From the NCBI GenBank assembly GCA_942492835.1, contig OW818645.1, positions 3,844,001 to 3,908,000 of the forward strand: a stretch of 64,000 bases of DNA, written 5' to 3'. The DNA is from GWB2-37-7 sp942492835 (lineage in GTDB: Bacteria > Bacillota > Clostridia > Lutisporales > Lutisporaceae). Positions 9,122-18,089 of this stretch are shown piece after piece (the first letter of the stretch is position 1; every line of letters starts with the position of its first letter). The position numbers and the translations under genes are program-made. The notes under the pieces are model-generated. The model was not told where the DNA came from and did no database searches. It saw only the letters and a list, made by a program, of their open reading frames with translations.

Positions 9122-9751
9122 ATGTATTGCATAACAAGAAAAGAAATGAAATTTGGAGAATATGTAATTCCAGCGAGAACGAAATGTGATTTAGTAAATA
9201 TATTAAAAACAACAACTGTAGATGCTCCAGGGGTTCAATTAACTATAAAGGTAAGCTTATTAGATATTAAGTATAATACGGAATTGCTATCTGAGATACA
9301 AAAAAAAGATGAATATGATAGTGGATATAATACTGCTACATTATCAGGGATTGTTATATGGACAAATACTGAGAATGTATATATGGATGCAGGAGATTTG
9401 TTGTACAAAGATTACAATTTATATGATTGGCAACTAGAAAGAATATTTGACAATGACAATACACTTAAAAATTTATTTATTAGTATGCATAAATACAATA
9501 AGAACGAAACAAGTCTGGAAGATATAATTGAGTATTTCGATAATGAATTTGCTGAGTGGGTTGGAAGCAATTGTAATTTTATAACTTTGACTGAAGAAAA
9601 TGTTGAAGATTATGGAGACTTTGAAATCGGAGATAGCGTATTGTCGGAAAATGGACTAGAGCAGTTTTTTAAGAAACAATTAGAATATCAAAATAAATTA
9701 GAATCCATAGGTTTTACATACGATTTTAAAGGCGGTTTAAATTGGAACTAG
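9122..9751 (+). CDS. Hypothetical phage protein
   Basis: A 209-residue acidic protein starting at the ATG that follows AGGAGGG by 5 bases. An in-frame ATG at 9095 inside the upstream gene is rejected because the ribosome site lies between the two. No transmembrane segments or recognised motifs. The stop TAG overlaps a GTG (TAGTG) that opens a weak 38-codon frame (see rejected items). Confidence 0.6.
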   Translation: MYCITRKEMKFGEYVIPARTKCDLVNILKTTTVDAPGVQLTIKVSLLDIKYNTELLSEIQKKDEYDSGYNTATLSGIVIWTNTENVYMDAGDLLYKDYNLYDWQLERIFDNDNTLKNLFISMHKYNKNETSLEDIIEYFDNEFAEWVGSNCNFITLTEENVEDYGDFEIGDSVLSENGLEQFFKKQLEYQNKLESIGFTYDFKGGLNWN

Positions 9752-9845
9752 TGTTACGCATCACAAGAATCAGGTGCATGAGAGGCGTGTGGGAGACCAT
9801 CTGCTTTGAATATATTACTAATCAAAGAAAGGGTGAGATTCTACG

Positions 9846-10355
9846 ATTGAGTATAGAAAATGGTTAAAAGATAAGGGTTATTGTGTAAGATGTGGTAAGG
9901 AAAGGGCTTGGAATGGCAAAACCATGTGTATAGAGTGCCTTGATAAAACAAAAGAAGCAGGTGAGAAGGCAAGAAGTGAATTGTCTAAAGAGCAGAGAAG
10001 ATTGTATGTAAAACGGAAAAGAGAAATTTGTATAGCCTTTGGAATTTGTCGAGAATGTATGTGTAAAAAGGCTACTGTAGGCTTGAAATGTATTGAATGC
10101 CATGTAAAAGAAGTGAAAAGGAATAATGCTAAAACAACTAAAGTTAAACGAAATATGAGGGCAGAGTTAGGATTATGTTATTTCTGTGGCGAGAAAGCAT
10201 TGGAAGGTTACAAGGTTTGCGAGAAACATTTGAATGTGTGTAGAAACAATATAAGCAAGTGGGAAAGAGATAATAGTAGTCATATTTGGAGAAAAATACA
10301 ATCAGGAGAAGTTAAAAATATTCAGCATTGGAAAAATAAAATAGGTATTAGATAG
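9846..10355 (+). CDS. Triple zinc-ribbon phage protein, probable ATT start
   Basis: Three similar CxxC...CxxC/H modules follow each other: YCVRCGKERAW...MCIEC, CRECMCKK...KCIEC and CYFCGEKA...VCEKH. The first ATG (9924) falls inside module one and would destroy it. Reading upstream in frame reaches a stop at 9834-9836; the only plausible initiator is the ATT at 9846, placed 8 bases after AAAGGGTGAG, giving about 169 residues. Family and function are unrecognised; the many lysines and zinc modules suggest nucleic-acid binding. Neighbours are a hypothetical protein and a GIY-YIG nuclease gene. Confidence 0.6.
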   Translation: MEYRKWLKDKGYCVRCGKERAWNGKTMCIECLDKTKEAGEKARSELSKEQRRLYVKRKREICIAFGICRECMCKKATVGLKCIECHVKEVKRNNAKTTKVKRNMRAELGLCYFCGEKALEGYKVCEKHLNVCRNNISKWERDNSSHIWRKIQSGEVKNIQHWKNKIGIR

Positions 10356-10396
10356 TTCGCAATTTGAAAATAATGCGACATAGTGAGGTGAAAAAA

Positions 10397-11224
10397 TTGA
10401 GTGATTCAACAGGTTACTTTTGGATAAGGGTTTTTGATTATGTTTATGAACGAGACACAAATTATGAGAATGAATCCTTTGGTAAAGGTGTATTATTAGA
10501 CGAGTTTTACCTAAAGGACGTTACTGGTGGCAGGGATGAAGCCAAACGGATTGTTAAAGAAAAGTATATAGGGAATACAGCTGCTGAAATTGCATTCGCA
10601 AAACCTAAGAAAAAAGATGGTATTTATGCAATTGTAATGGATAGTGAAAAATTCTTTTATGATAGGTTTTATATAACAATTGATACATACTGTTTTCATT
10701 GTCATAGTCCATTAAAGGGTAAGGCAAGTGAATTCCCCAAGCTATATGTAAGCGTAAGCGATGAAGAAGACTATTATTTCTGTAGTTATGATTGTAAATG
10801 TGAATGTATGCATCAACTAAATCCAATGAGCGAAGGGGTTTTTCAGGAAAAAGAAGAAGGCAGACATGGAGATATATTCGGATATATTTATTTAATATAC
10901 AACAGAACCGAAGATGTCTACTATGTAGGACAAACAAGATTTATGCCTTTCTTCCGGTGGCAGGAACATGTGAAGAACGGTGGCAAGGGAGATATTAAAG
11001 ATTTGACATTCAGTGTTTTGACTGAGGTTGGTAGAAATCAGAGCCTTTCTACAGAAGCAAATCAGCTTTATTTAAACAGTATAGAAGCTTGGTGGATTGC
11101 AAAATATCAAGTGGAAGGACACAAAGTTTTCAATATTTCAAATCCTAAAATAACCATTGAGCATCTAAAAATTAGATTTGATGAAATGGTGAGGAATACT
11201 CAACAACTAAAGATTATTGTATGA
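10397..11224 (+). CDS. GIY-YIG endonuclease with N-terminal zinc domain
   Basis: A 275-residue protein from the TTG that lies 6 bases after GAGGTG; longer in-frame starts (TTG 10364, ATG 10373) lack a ribosome site. The N-terminal half carries a CFHCHSPLKG ... YFCSYDCKCEC zinc cluster. The C-terminal part is a GIY-YIG nuclease: GYIYLIYNR...YYVGQT then a catalytic arginine and histidine in RWQEHV, with a distal glutamate in NSIEAWWI. Such enzymes are homing or repair endonucleases. It is free-standing here, with no intron visible beside it, so a role in phage DNA processing or exclusion is inferred. Confidence 0.8.
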   Translation: MSDSTGYFWIRVFDYVYERDTNYENESFGKGVLLDEFYLKDVTGGRDEAKRIVKEKYIGNTAAEIAFAKPKKKDGIYAIVMDSEKFFYDRFYITIDTYCFHCHSPLKGKASEFPKLYVSVSDEEDYYFCSYDCKCECMHQLNPMSEGVFQEKEEGRHGDIFGYIYLIYNRTEDVYYVGQTRFMPFFRWQEHVKNGGKGDIKDLTFSVLTEVGRNQSLSTEANQLYLNSIEAWWIAKYQVEGHKVFNISNPKITIEHLKIRFDEMVRNTQQLKIIV

Positions 11225-11265
11225 TGCAATCCAAATAATTATTTGAAATAACAGGGGGTGAAGTA

Positions 11266-12246
11266 TTGATAGGGTTAATTGATGTAGACGGTAAACTGCC
11301 AAATTTAGCATTAATGAAGATAAGCAGTTTTTACAAAGCCGCAGGTCATAAAGTTGAATTTGTACAGCCTAACAGGAAATACGAAAAGATATTTGTCAGC
11401 TGTCTGTTTACTTGGAATAAGTCAGAGGTTGAAAAGATATTGAAGATATATCCCCATGCAGAGGTCGGCGGTACTGGTTGGGATATACATAGGGAGCTTC
11501 CTTTAGAGATAGAAGCCTGTAGTCCTGATTATGAGCTTTATACAGTGGCTGATATTCTTCCAAGGATTAAAGGCGGTATAGCAACTAAAGAAAGCAAAAT
11601 AAAGAAGGCTGAAACGATTGTTGATGCAGGTATGGGATTCACTTCAAGAGGCTGTGTTAGAAATTGTGGATTCTGTTTTGTACCTCCAAAGGAGGGAGCA
11701 TTTCATCAAGTTGCAAATATAGGTGAGTTGCTGAACCCAAAGAGCAATGTATTAATACTCATGGATAACAATCTTACTGCGGATCCTGATGTGATAGAGA
11801 AGTTACATGAGATTAGAGATAGAAAACTGATTGTTGATATTACACAGGGCATTGATGTACGTTTGCTTACACCTGAGATTGCAAAAGCATTATCAGAGGT
11901 AAAGCACCTGAGAAGCATACATTACGCATGGGACTTGATGGGCTTTGAGCAGCAAGTCATGGATGGAATTAAAATACTTTCAGAGCATGTAAAGCTCTAT
12001 AAGCATATGTGTTTTATGCTAATTGGCTACAATACCACTTTTGAAGAGGATATGTACCGATTTCATAAGCTAATGGATATGGGTGTAAGACCTTATGTTA
12101 TGCCATACAACAAGCAATATCCTGATAAGAAGCATCATTGCTTTGCAGCTTGGGTAAATAGTAGAAAGCATACAGTTTGCAACTTTGAGGAATTTGAACC
12201 ATGGGTAAAGGCTCAACAGGGATTTGAACAAATGAGTTTGATATAG
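11266..12246 (+). CDS. Radical SAM protein with B12-binding-like N-terminus
   Basis: A 326-residue protein. Residues about 1-110 have the DVDGKLPNLALMKIS / GHKVEFV pattern of a cobalamin-binding-like domain, though no DxHxxG motif is visible. Residues about 120-290 form the radical SAM core, with the 4Fe-4S motif CVRNCGFC (CxxxCxxC) preceded by GFTSRG. TTG start after GGGGGTGA. Relatives occur in Clostridia prophages without a known reaction. It is the second cysteine-cluster enzyme in this operon after the DUF5131 protein; modification of DNA, RNA or a nucleotide is inference. Confidence 0.8.
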   Translation: MIGLIDVDGKLPNLALMKISSFYKAAGHKVEFVQPNRKYEKIFVSCLFTWNKSEVEKILKIYPHAEVGGTGWDIHRELPLEIEACSPDYELYTVADILPRIKGGIATKESKIKKAETIVDAGMGFTSRGCVRNCGFCFVPPKEGAFHQVANIGELLNPKSNVLILMDNNLTADPDVIEKLHEIRDRKLIVDITQGIDVRLLTPEIAKALSEVKHLRSIHYAWDLMGFEQQVMDGIKILSEHVKLYKHMCFMLIGYNTTFEEDMYRFHKLMDMGVRPYVMPYNKQYPDKKHHCFAAWVNSRKHTVCNFEEFEPWVKAQQGFEQMSLI

Positions 12247-12262
12247 AAGGAGTGTGAAATTG

Positions 12263-12655
12263 ATGGATTTAAATAAACTTAGAGACGAAATACACCAAAA
12301 TGCTGTAGAACATCGTTGGTGGGATGATGAAAGAAGCTTTGGAGATATTATTGCACTTTGCCATAGCGAATTATCGGAGGCATTGGAAGAATTCAGAAAT
12401 GGACATAAGCCAACAGAGGTATATTATTCGTGCAGTAAGAAAGATGGAAATTGTAACACCATGAAAACTCAAGCATACATGTGCGAAGGCTGTGAGAATA
12501 GAAAGTCAGAGGGCATTGCAACCGAGCTTGCTGACTGTATTATCCGCATCCTTGATTACTGTGGCAGGGAAGACATAGACATAGAAGAAGAAATCAGAAT
12601 AAAGCATGAATACAACAAAACTAGACCATGCAAGCATGGAGGGAAAGTCATTTAG
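12263..12655 (+). CDS. MazG-like nucleotide pyrophosphohydrolase
   Basis: About 130 residues. The MazG helices are clear: ALCHSELSEALEEFRNG (ExxE metal site) and GIATELADCIIRILDYC (ExxD). Between them a cysteine-rich insertion (YYSCSKKDGNC ... CEGCENR) probably binds zinc. MazG enzymes hydrolyse NTPs to NMP and PPi, and phage versions may adjust nucleotide pools or the alarmone response. GAAGGAG precedes TTG 12260 and ATG 12263; the start could be either. Confidence 0.8.
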   Translation: MDLNKLRDEIHQNAVEHRWWDDERSFGDIIALCHSELSEALEEFRNGHKPTEVYYSCSKKDGNCNTMKTQAYMCEGCENRKSEGIATELADCIIRILDYCGREDIDIEEEIRIKHEYNKTRPCKHGGKVI

Positions 12656-12682
12656 AACAAGCGCAAGAGGGAGGGAGTCACA

Positions 12683-13840
12683 ATGATAACAATAGAAGAG
12701 GTTCAAGCAAATAGTGAGTTAATGAATGATTTTATAGAAGAGAATATGGGGCTTGTAAAGATGGGTATAAAGAAGGCTGGCATCCCTCTTACAGAAGATT
12801 TTCTACAAGAGGGCGCAATTGGGCTATTAAAAGCCGCTAGAAGATTTGACATTAGTCGTGGACTTGCATTTTCAACCTATGCAGTGCCATTAATTATAGG
12901 TCAAGCTAGAAGATATAATAGAGATTATGCTTCTGGTGATATGGTAAGCGGTATGAACGTTTCAAGAGATTTGAAGGCAATATTTTTTAAAAGCCTTAAG
13001 TATGAAGGATATGAAGATACTGAAATTTGCAAAGAGCTTAATATAACCTTACAGGAATTAGAAGAAGCTCACATGTCCATGAAAAGTTGTATGTCACTTG
13101 ATAAAGATTCTCATAACAATTCTGCAGGAGATAAATCCACAGAAATATATGAGTTTATACCAAGTAAAGAAAATGTTGAAGATGATGTTATCAATAAATT
13201 ATCCACTGAAGAACTCATGGAATATGTAAAAATAGAATTTGGAGAGCAAGCATTAAAAGCCCTAAATTTATATTTATCAGGAGAATTCACTCAATCCCAA
13301 ATAGGTAAACAAATTGGAAAAAGCCAAGTGAATGTTAGCAGATTGTTATATAGAATCGCTAGAAGTTACAACCGAAGAAATAAAGGAGGGTACGATATGA
13401 AAATTACTACTGAGCAGCTATTAAATGAATGTAGAGAGCATGGTACAGGCATAAAAGCATTAGAGCTCATCGCTGAAAAGTATGACATGGCTGTTGATAG
13501 CGTTAGAAATAGCATTGCACGTAAAGACATTAAGAAAATGTTAAGTGACGAATACGAAAATATACAAAAATATTTAAGTACTGATACACTAAGCAATCAA
13601 ATTAAGCAACAAGTAAAAATAGTTGAAGTGCGTAAACAGGCAGAACCTGTTATATGGCAAGAGGATAAAGTGGCAAAACCATCTTCGAATATTAAGGCTT
13701 GGGGAGGCAAAGAAAACATATATTCATTCCAAGGGGGCAAGTTGGTTATTTCAAATAAAGAAGGAGCTCTTGCAGTTACAGATTTTAAAGCTATGATACA
13801 GGAACTTCAGGAGTTAGCCGCTAAGAATGAAGCAGTATAG
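12683..13840 (+). CDS. Phage sigma-70-family factor with extra C-terminal domain
   Basis: A 385-residue protein. Residues about 30-80 are sigma region 2 (DFLQEGAIGLLKAARRF, then FSTYAVPLIIGQARR), and about 185-232 are region 4 (LSGEFTQSQIGKQIGKSQVN). Length and pattern resemble the sporulation sigmas SigF/G more than SigA. After a natural end near RRNKGG an extra domain of about 147 residues continues, containing a possible helix-turn-helix. That domain begins at an in-frame ATG (13,397) with its own AAAGGAGGG. The gene precedes the late regulator and terminator, so it probably directs late or structural gene transcription. Confidence 0.82.
   Translation: MITIEEVQANSELMNDFIEENMGLVKMGIKKAGIPLTEDFLQEGAIGLLKAARRFDISRGLAFSTYAVPLIIGQARRYNRDYASGDMVSGMNVSRDLKAIFFKSLKYEGYEDTEICKELNITLQELEEAHMSMKSCMSLDKDSHNNSAGDKSTEIYEFIPSKENVEDDVINKLSTEELMEYVKIEFGEQALKALNLYLSGEFTQSQIGKQIGKSQVNVSRLLYRIARSYNRRNKGGYDMKITTEQLLNECREHGTGIKALELIAEKYDMAVDSVRNSIARKDIKKMLSDEYENIQKYLSTDTLSNQIKQQVKIVEVRKQAEPVIWQEDKVAKPSSNIKAWGGKENIYSFQGGKLVISNKEGALAVTDFKAMIQELQELAAKNEAV
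13384..13399 (+). promoter_or_regulatory. Internal ribosome site and ATG inside the sigma gene
   Basis: AAAGGAGGG (13,382-13,390) then ATG at 13,397, in frame with the sigma coding region (codon 239), with 6 bases between them. It is as strong as any genuine start in this operon and could yield a separate 147-residue protein. Confidence 0.55.
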
Positions 13841-13854
13841 TAAGGGGGTAAAAG

Positions 13855-14451
13855 ATGGAATATATACGATATCATGAAACTGAACAACTATTCAAAGCAT
13901 GGCCATTATTAGATGCTATACTTGAAAGTCTGAAAGTTGATTTATTTATGGCCAGAACTAAATCGAAGAGTATAGGAAATATCGCAAACGATAACGATTA
14001 TATAGAAGGTCTTATCATGGGAAACAAGTCAATTGAGGGTGCACCTCCAACAGGAAAGATAAGTGATACTACAGGAAATATCGCTATAACATATAGTAAC
14101 TCTATAAATGACGATAATATAAGATTTGTAGAAGAATGGAAGGAATTCGCTGAAGAGGTTGGAAAAGATTACTTAATTATTGCAGCTGTTTCAGATAAAA
14201 TTGGTATAGCTTTCTGCAAAATTTCAAAATTACAGCAAAATATATTGAAACTATATTATTGGGAAAACAAGGTGTGGAAAGAAGTGAGGGCAAGTATTAG
14301 TGATGAAATAGCTTATAAAAGCGAGAGTGCGGTAAAGGCTGAAAGGAATAGAGCGATCGAAAAGATGGCAGTGATCCTTAAAAACTCCATGGAGTATGCG
14401 GTATATGAAAAAATAATGCATATGGTGGACGAAAAAAAAGAAGGGCTTTGA
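13855..14451 (+). CDS. Late-gene regulator, sigma-region-4/ArpU-like
   Basis: A 198-residue protein. The C-terminal half (LQQNILKLYYWENKVWKEV, later a charged helix KAERNRAIEKM) resembles the region-4-type helix-turn-helix of ArpU/RinA-like late activators of Gram-positive phages. The N-terminal half is not recognised. AAGGGGG ribosome site. It is the last gene of the + strand module, ending inside a bidirectional terminator, the usual place for a regulator of the packaging and structural operon. Confidence 0.6.
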   Translation: MEYIRYHETEQLFKAWPLLDAILESLKVDLFMARTKSKSIGNIANDNDYIEGLIMGNKSIEGAPPTGKISDTTGNIAITYSNSINDDNIRFVEEWKEFAEEVGKDYLIIAAVSDKIGIAFCKISKLQQNILKLYYWENKVWKEVRASISDEIAYKSESAVKAERNRAIEKMAVILKNSMEYAVYEKIMHMVDEKKEGL

Positions 14452-14464
14452 TGCCCTTCTTTTA
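14435..14464. terminator. Bidirectional terminator between convergent phage modules
   Basis: Hairpin AAGAAGGGC / GCCCTTCTT with loop TTTGAT (14,439-14,462). It is preceded by A-run and followed by T-run, so it works on both strands. It closes the + strand early operon and the - strand structural operon. Confidence 0.85.
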
Positions 14465-15157
14465 CATTGGGTTCGGAGGAAGGATTTTATCAATTTCTAA
14501 TAATTTAGGTAGTAAATTATTCTTGTACTCATCATAGGGGATAACATATTCGATTCCACCCCTGTCTATTGATATTACTGGAATATCAGTAATAGGATCA
14601 ATATAAGACTTGCATTTAAAGGTAAGCTTTTTACTTTCTTTATCAACCATATAACTTAATGCGTTTTTAGTTATGCTATACACTTGATAAGGCATTACAA
14701 ATTTTCTGCCATCCTTGTAAACTAAAACTTCTATGGGAGATTCTTCTACAAAACTCCAACTTTCGATACCTCTATCGTATATATCAACTAGAGAAGCCAG
14801 TCTTTCTTCCTCTTTTTTCTTTTCCTCTGCCGCTGAAATTGCTGATGAGTCTTCCCATTGCACATTATCCACCTTCTTTTTTGTTAGTTCTACAGTGTTT
14901 GTAGTCTCGTTATATTTTACTTCCATGCCCAAGGCTTCTGCTATAGCTCTTACTGGCAAATACGTTGTACCTTCGTGTATAAATGGTCTTACTGGGTTTT
15001 CATTCACGTCTTTAAGTTCAATAAATTTGCCATCAAGTTGGATTTTAATGTCGTTAAAATAAGCTACGATTGATTTATTCTCTGCGAATACAGCAGAAAA
15101 GCTAAAAAGCATTGCCGCAATAATAATTCCTACAATGAACTGTTTGAATTTTATCAT
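14462..15157 (-). CDS. Secreted copper amine oxidase N-terminal-like (stalk) domain protein
   Basis: A 231-residue protein with a signal peptide (MIKFKQFIVGIIIAAMLFSF ... AVFAE). The ATG chosen follows GGAGGCG; an in-frame upstream ATG lacks a ribosome site. After the signal, LKDVNENPVRPFIHEGTTYLP with VRAIAEALGMEV is the hallmark of the copper amine oxidase N-terminal 'stalk' domain, a cell-surface beta domain frequent in Clostridia. A charged EEKKKEEER linker leads to an unrecognised C-terminus. It is the last gene of the structural operon and looks like a lysogenic-conversion (moron) gene or virion accessory. Confidence 0.75.
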   Translation of the reverse strand: MIKFKQFIVGIIIAAMLFSFSAVFAENKSIVAYFNDIKIQLDGKFIELKDVNENPVRPFIHEGTTYLPVRAIAEALGMEVKYNETTNTVELTKKKVDNVQWEDSSAISAAEEKKKEEERLASLVDIYDRGIESWSFVEESPIEVLVYKDGRKFVMPYQVYSITKNALSYMVDKESKKLTFKCKSYIDPITDIPVISIDRGGIEYVIPYDEYKNNLLPKLLEIDKILPPNPM

Positions 15158-15230
15158 TTGTTTCGCCTCCAAATTTGTTTTGAATATTATGGTTCTATTA
15201 TATACCATATCTGCATAATATTATACCCTA

Positions 15231-17150
15231 TTATGGAGTGTAAGCAATCTGACCGAGTACAACACCATTTTGTCTTATAATTATTCCATATGCTGAAGCT
15301 GATAGCGATACGTCATAATTACTATAAGATTTAACATACATATTAAGATGATTGTGAGAAGCGCTTGCAAAACTAGACGGAAGAGATGAACTAAAGGGAT
15401 TATTTGCGATATTTCCCCAATCTACATAAAAATTCTGAATTGTAGTATATTGAAAATCCCAAGTGTAACGAGGATAAGATTCATGAGTGGTTTGATCAAC
15501 TCTCAATATTGTGTAACCGTCTCTCGCTCTAATATCCAGAGTGTCAGAAATAGTAGTATCAATCTCAAACTCTTTTACCCCAGTGCTGTAAATAGAAAAA
15601 TCACTAAGCCCAGCATTGAGAACTACGCCATGAGGGTTATTGTCCGAATCGTAAGACTTGAACCCTGCTGATGTTAGCTCTAATCTTGCTCCACCAGAAG
15701 ATGTCCTTATGGTGCCACCTGTGATAACAGAACCTGTGATTGTCGAACTACCTATACTGCCTTGAATTGTGGCATTGTTGGCGTAAAGGTTGCCATACAT
15801 GTCAACAGAGAATGGGGCAGAAGCAAAATTGGCATGTCCTAGATGTATACCTAAATAACTTGCTTTAAAAATACTATTGCCCGAGCCGATTGTTAGATTT
15901 ACATTGGCCATGAGAGTGTTGGCGATGATTTTATCGGCAGAAAGACTTGTAATTTTTGCATTTGTGATTGTAAGGTCTTCTATACTTCGCCCGCTGCTTT
16001 GACCATTGCCATTATATTTACCATCTACAAAGTCGCTTGTATTGAAGGAAGCTTTCAACTTTTCAATCAGACGTTCTTCAGGATCTCCCAAATCAATTTC
16101 ACATTCCCAAGGGCGAAATAGGTTATATTTATGTCTTATAATTCTTACTCTTGCGGTACCGACATCAGGATCAACTACATCTGCCATATCACCAATAAAA
16201 AAATCCTCATGAGAATATTCAGGAAGAGTACGAAGATCAACCAACTTGGTCTTATATTGATACTTTGGTCTGCATATCAAAGAAAGTTCGGCAGTTGCCT
16301 TCTCCTTAAGCTCTGCAGCATTGTATATGTCTTGATTCTTATATATACCAACATAATCCCTTGAACTATAACTATGATTAGTAAGGTATTTTACCCCGCC
16401 ATTGATAGAAGCAATATCCAACTCATCATGTCCAAAAGCGTACATTTTCGTTATTAGCCTGTTTGATTGAGTTCTAGTAATATGCTTCAGATTTTTTCTA
16501 TACCTTACTTGAAACCCAGTATAGTTTTGCCAGAGGTTAGCATTTCTTAAGTGTACTATCTTATTTGTAGAATCCCAAACAAGATACCCTCCCCAAATGT
16601 TTTGAATCTCTTTAATAAGTGCTAGACGGCTTTCTTTTTCCATCTCAAGGTCGTGCGTACCAGTCACATCAATCGTACCTACAGACCACCCAGAACCTGC
16701 TAAAACAGCATGAAGCGCATGAGCAGCACTACCAACAGTATAAAGCCCTCCTGACAGATTAGAACCGCCTGAAACGATTATAACAGCAAGGTCGGAGGGA
16801 ATGGGAGTAATAGGGTCATTGCTTATATAGGGTTCAGGATATTCAGTATCTAGTTCAGCCCAGCGCTCAATGGACATAAATTTCGCCCATAACTTATTAT
16901 CACTATCACGAACAATATCAACAGCCTCTTCTTTGAGAAGCGTATATACACGCCCTCCAGCCCATATCTGGCATTCAGGTGTGAGCTCTGCAATCTTTTC
17001 AGAAGTTGCGGGAAGGTAAAATTCTAAAGTTGATTCGCCATTAAGCCTACAGTCAGGGTAGACATCCTTAAGGGCATCAGCTTTAGGTGAAAGAAAAGCA
17101 GCCCTGTTACCGGTTGCTGTCTTAATTTCAATATATTTAGGTATTTGCAA
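15231..17150 (-). CDS. Tail-associated protein (Tal / prophage endopeptidase-tail type)
   Basis: A 639-residue protein starting at TTG after AAGGAG. The N-terminal about 370 residues match the siphovirus tail-tip (Tal) pattern: LNGESTLEFYLPAT, YTLLKEEAV, and FFIGDMADVVDPD. The C-terminal part is rich in Thr/Ser/Gly with a repeated pattern (STITGSVITGGTIRTSSGG), probably a beta-helix ending in a receptor-facing tip. It follows the Dit gene as expected. Confidence 0.8.
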   Translation of the reverse strand: MQIPKYIEIKTATGNRAAFLSPKADALKDVYPDCRLNGESTLEFYLPATSEKIAELTPECQIWAGGRVYTLLKEEAVDIVRDSDNKLWAKFMSIERWAELDTEYPEPYISNDPITPIPSDLAVIIVSGGSNLSGGLYTVGSAAHALHAVLAGSGWSVGTIDVTGTHDLEMEKESRLALIKEIQNIWGGYLVWDSTNKIVHLRNANLWQNYTGFQVRYRKNLKHITRTQSNRLITKMYAFGHDELDIASINGGVKYLTNHSYSSRDYVGIYKNQDIYNAAELKEKATAELSLICRPKYQYKTKLVDLRTLPEYSHEDFFIGDMADVVDPDVGTARVRIIRHKYNLFRPWECEIDLGDPEERLIEKLKASFNTSDFVDGKYNGNGQSSGRSIEDLTITNAKITSLSADKIIANTLMANVNLTIGSGNSIFKASYLGIHLGHANFASAPFSVDMYGNLYANNATIQGSIGSSTITGSVITGGTIRTSSGGARLELTSAGFKSYDSDNNPHGVVLNAGLSDFSIYSTGVKEFEIDTTISDTLDIRARDGYTILRVDQTTHESYPRYTWDFQYTTIQNFYVDWGNIANNPFSSSLPSSFASASHNHLNMYVKSYSNYDVSLSASAYGIIIRQNGVVLGQIAYTP

Positions 17151-17163
17151 TTATATCAACTCC

Positions 17164-18087
17164 TTAGAGCCACTTGTCAATCCAGCGAATTGTAGTATTA
17201 CTTCCTGCCGTCACATTTACACTGCCAGGTTGAAGGAAGGGGAATTCTCCATTATAACCGTCCATGGCATTTGATGTACCGATTTTGGCTGTTTGTTTTT
17301 CTGTATCAATAATAAGTTTTTGACCTGCTGGAATAGTTCCTGTATATGTCAATGTAAAACTACCAATAGTCACAGATGGATTCGTCGCAACTCCAGCAAC
17401 TTCAATAATAAGACCTGCTTCAAAAGTACCATTATTGACAATAGTTCCACTGCCTGTCAAAAACTTTTCTTCAACACTATTTGCGATTGGATTAGTGAGT
17501 TTGAAGGGTATAACGAATTTGAACCATGTTGGATATCTCTCAATCGGAATTTTCCCAGAATATTTGACTTTATAATTCTTATTCATCTCATATTCGAGCA
17601 CTAAGTCTCTTTCACCAGTTGACGGATTTAGTTTTTGTGCAAGAGTTCTTTTTACTTCTTCAATTTCGGTAGTTGAAAGTCCCTCTTCGGTAGCGACTTC
17701 AAGCTCAATAACATCGCTTCCAAATTCAGAACCAAAATCAATGTCACCGTTTTTCCCTGGTATTGTTTCAACATTGTCTCTAGTTGGAGGCATTAGAGAA
17801 CGATTGATTTTATTCACTAATAAACCTAATGGATGCAATATCATGTCGGTGGTAACATAGAAATAATATTTAAACTTTTGAATAGAACCTGTTATTGACA
17901 TTGCTCCTTGACCAGCAAATTTACTTGTAAACTTAAATAGAATGGCAATGGATTGAAGAATTGCTCCACCAGTATCAATGAATAGTGTTTTAGCAGAATG
18001 ACCTGCGATATTGACTGTACCGTTGCCAGATTCTTTAAATGCACCATATACGAAAGTTCCATATTTTTGAGTACCGTACTTCGCCAA
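17164..18087 (-). CDS. Distal tail protein (Dit, Sipho_tail family)
   Basis: A 307-residue protein. The region LMPPTRDNVETIPGKNGDID ... FGSDVIELEVATEE and the later KYKVKYSGKIPIERYPTW-like stretch (NYKVKYSGKIPIERYPTW) are typical of Sipho_tail/Dit proteins that form the hub of the siphovirus tail tip. About 80 unusual glycine/serine-rich residues precede the domain (KYGTQKYGTFVYGAF). It ends 14 bases before the Tal gene. Confidence 0.8.
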   Translation of the reverse strand: MAKYGTQKYGTFVYGAFKESGNGTVNIAGHSAKTLFIDTGGAILQSIAILFKFTSKFAGQGAMSITGSIQKFKYYFYVTTDMILHPLGLLVNKINRSLMPPTRDNVETIPGKNGDIDFGSEFGSDVIELEVATEEGLSTTEIEEVKRTLAQKLNPSTGERDLVLEYEMNKNYKVKYSGKIPIERYPTWFKFVIPFKLTNPIANSVEEKFLTGSGTIVNNGTFEAGLIIEVAGVATNPSVTIGSFTLTYTGTIPAGQKLIIDTEKQTAKIGTSNAMDGYNGEFPFLQPGSVNVTAGSNTTIRWIDKWL

Positions 18088-18089
18088 AA

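Noticed and set aside
9751..9867. 38-codon frame starting at the TAGTG overlap
   Set aside because: No ribosome site at usual distance, and the frame overlaps the well-supported zinc-module protein.
10397..11224. Group I intron home for the GIY-YIG gene
   Set aside because: Both neighbouring genes are intact, and no split coding sequence or intron core was seen.
14846..14870. CTGATGA motif as another hammerhead
   Set aside because: It is inside a coding region, and no stem II or GAAA follows.
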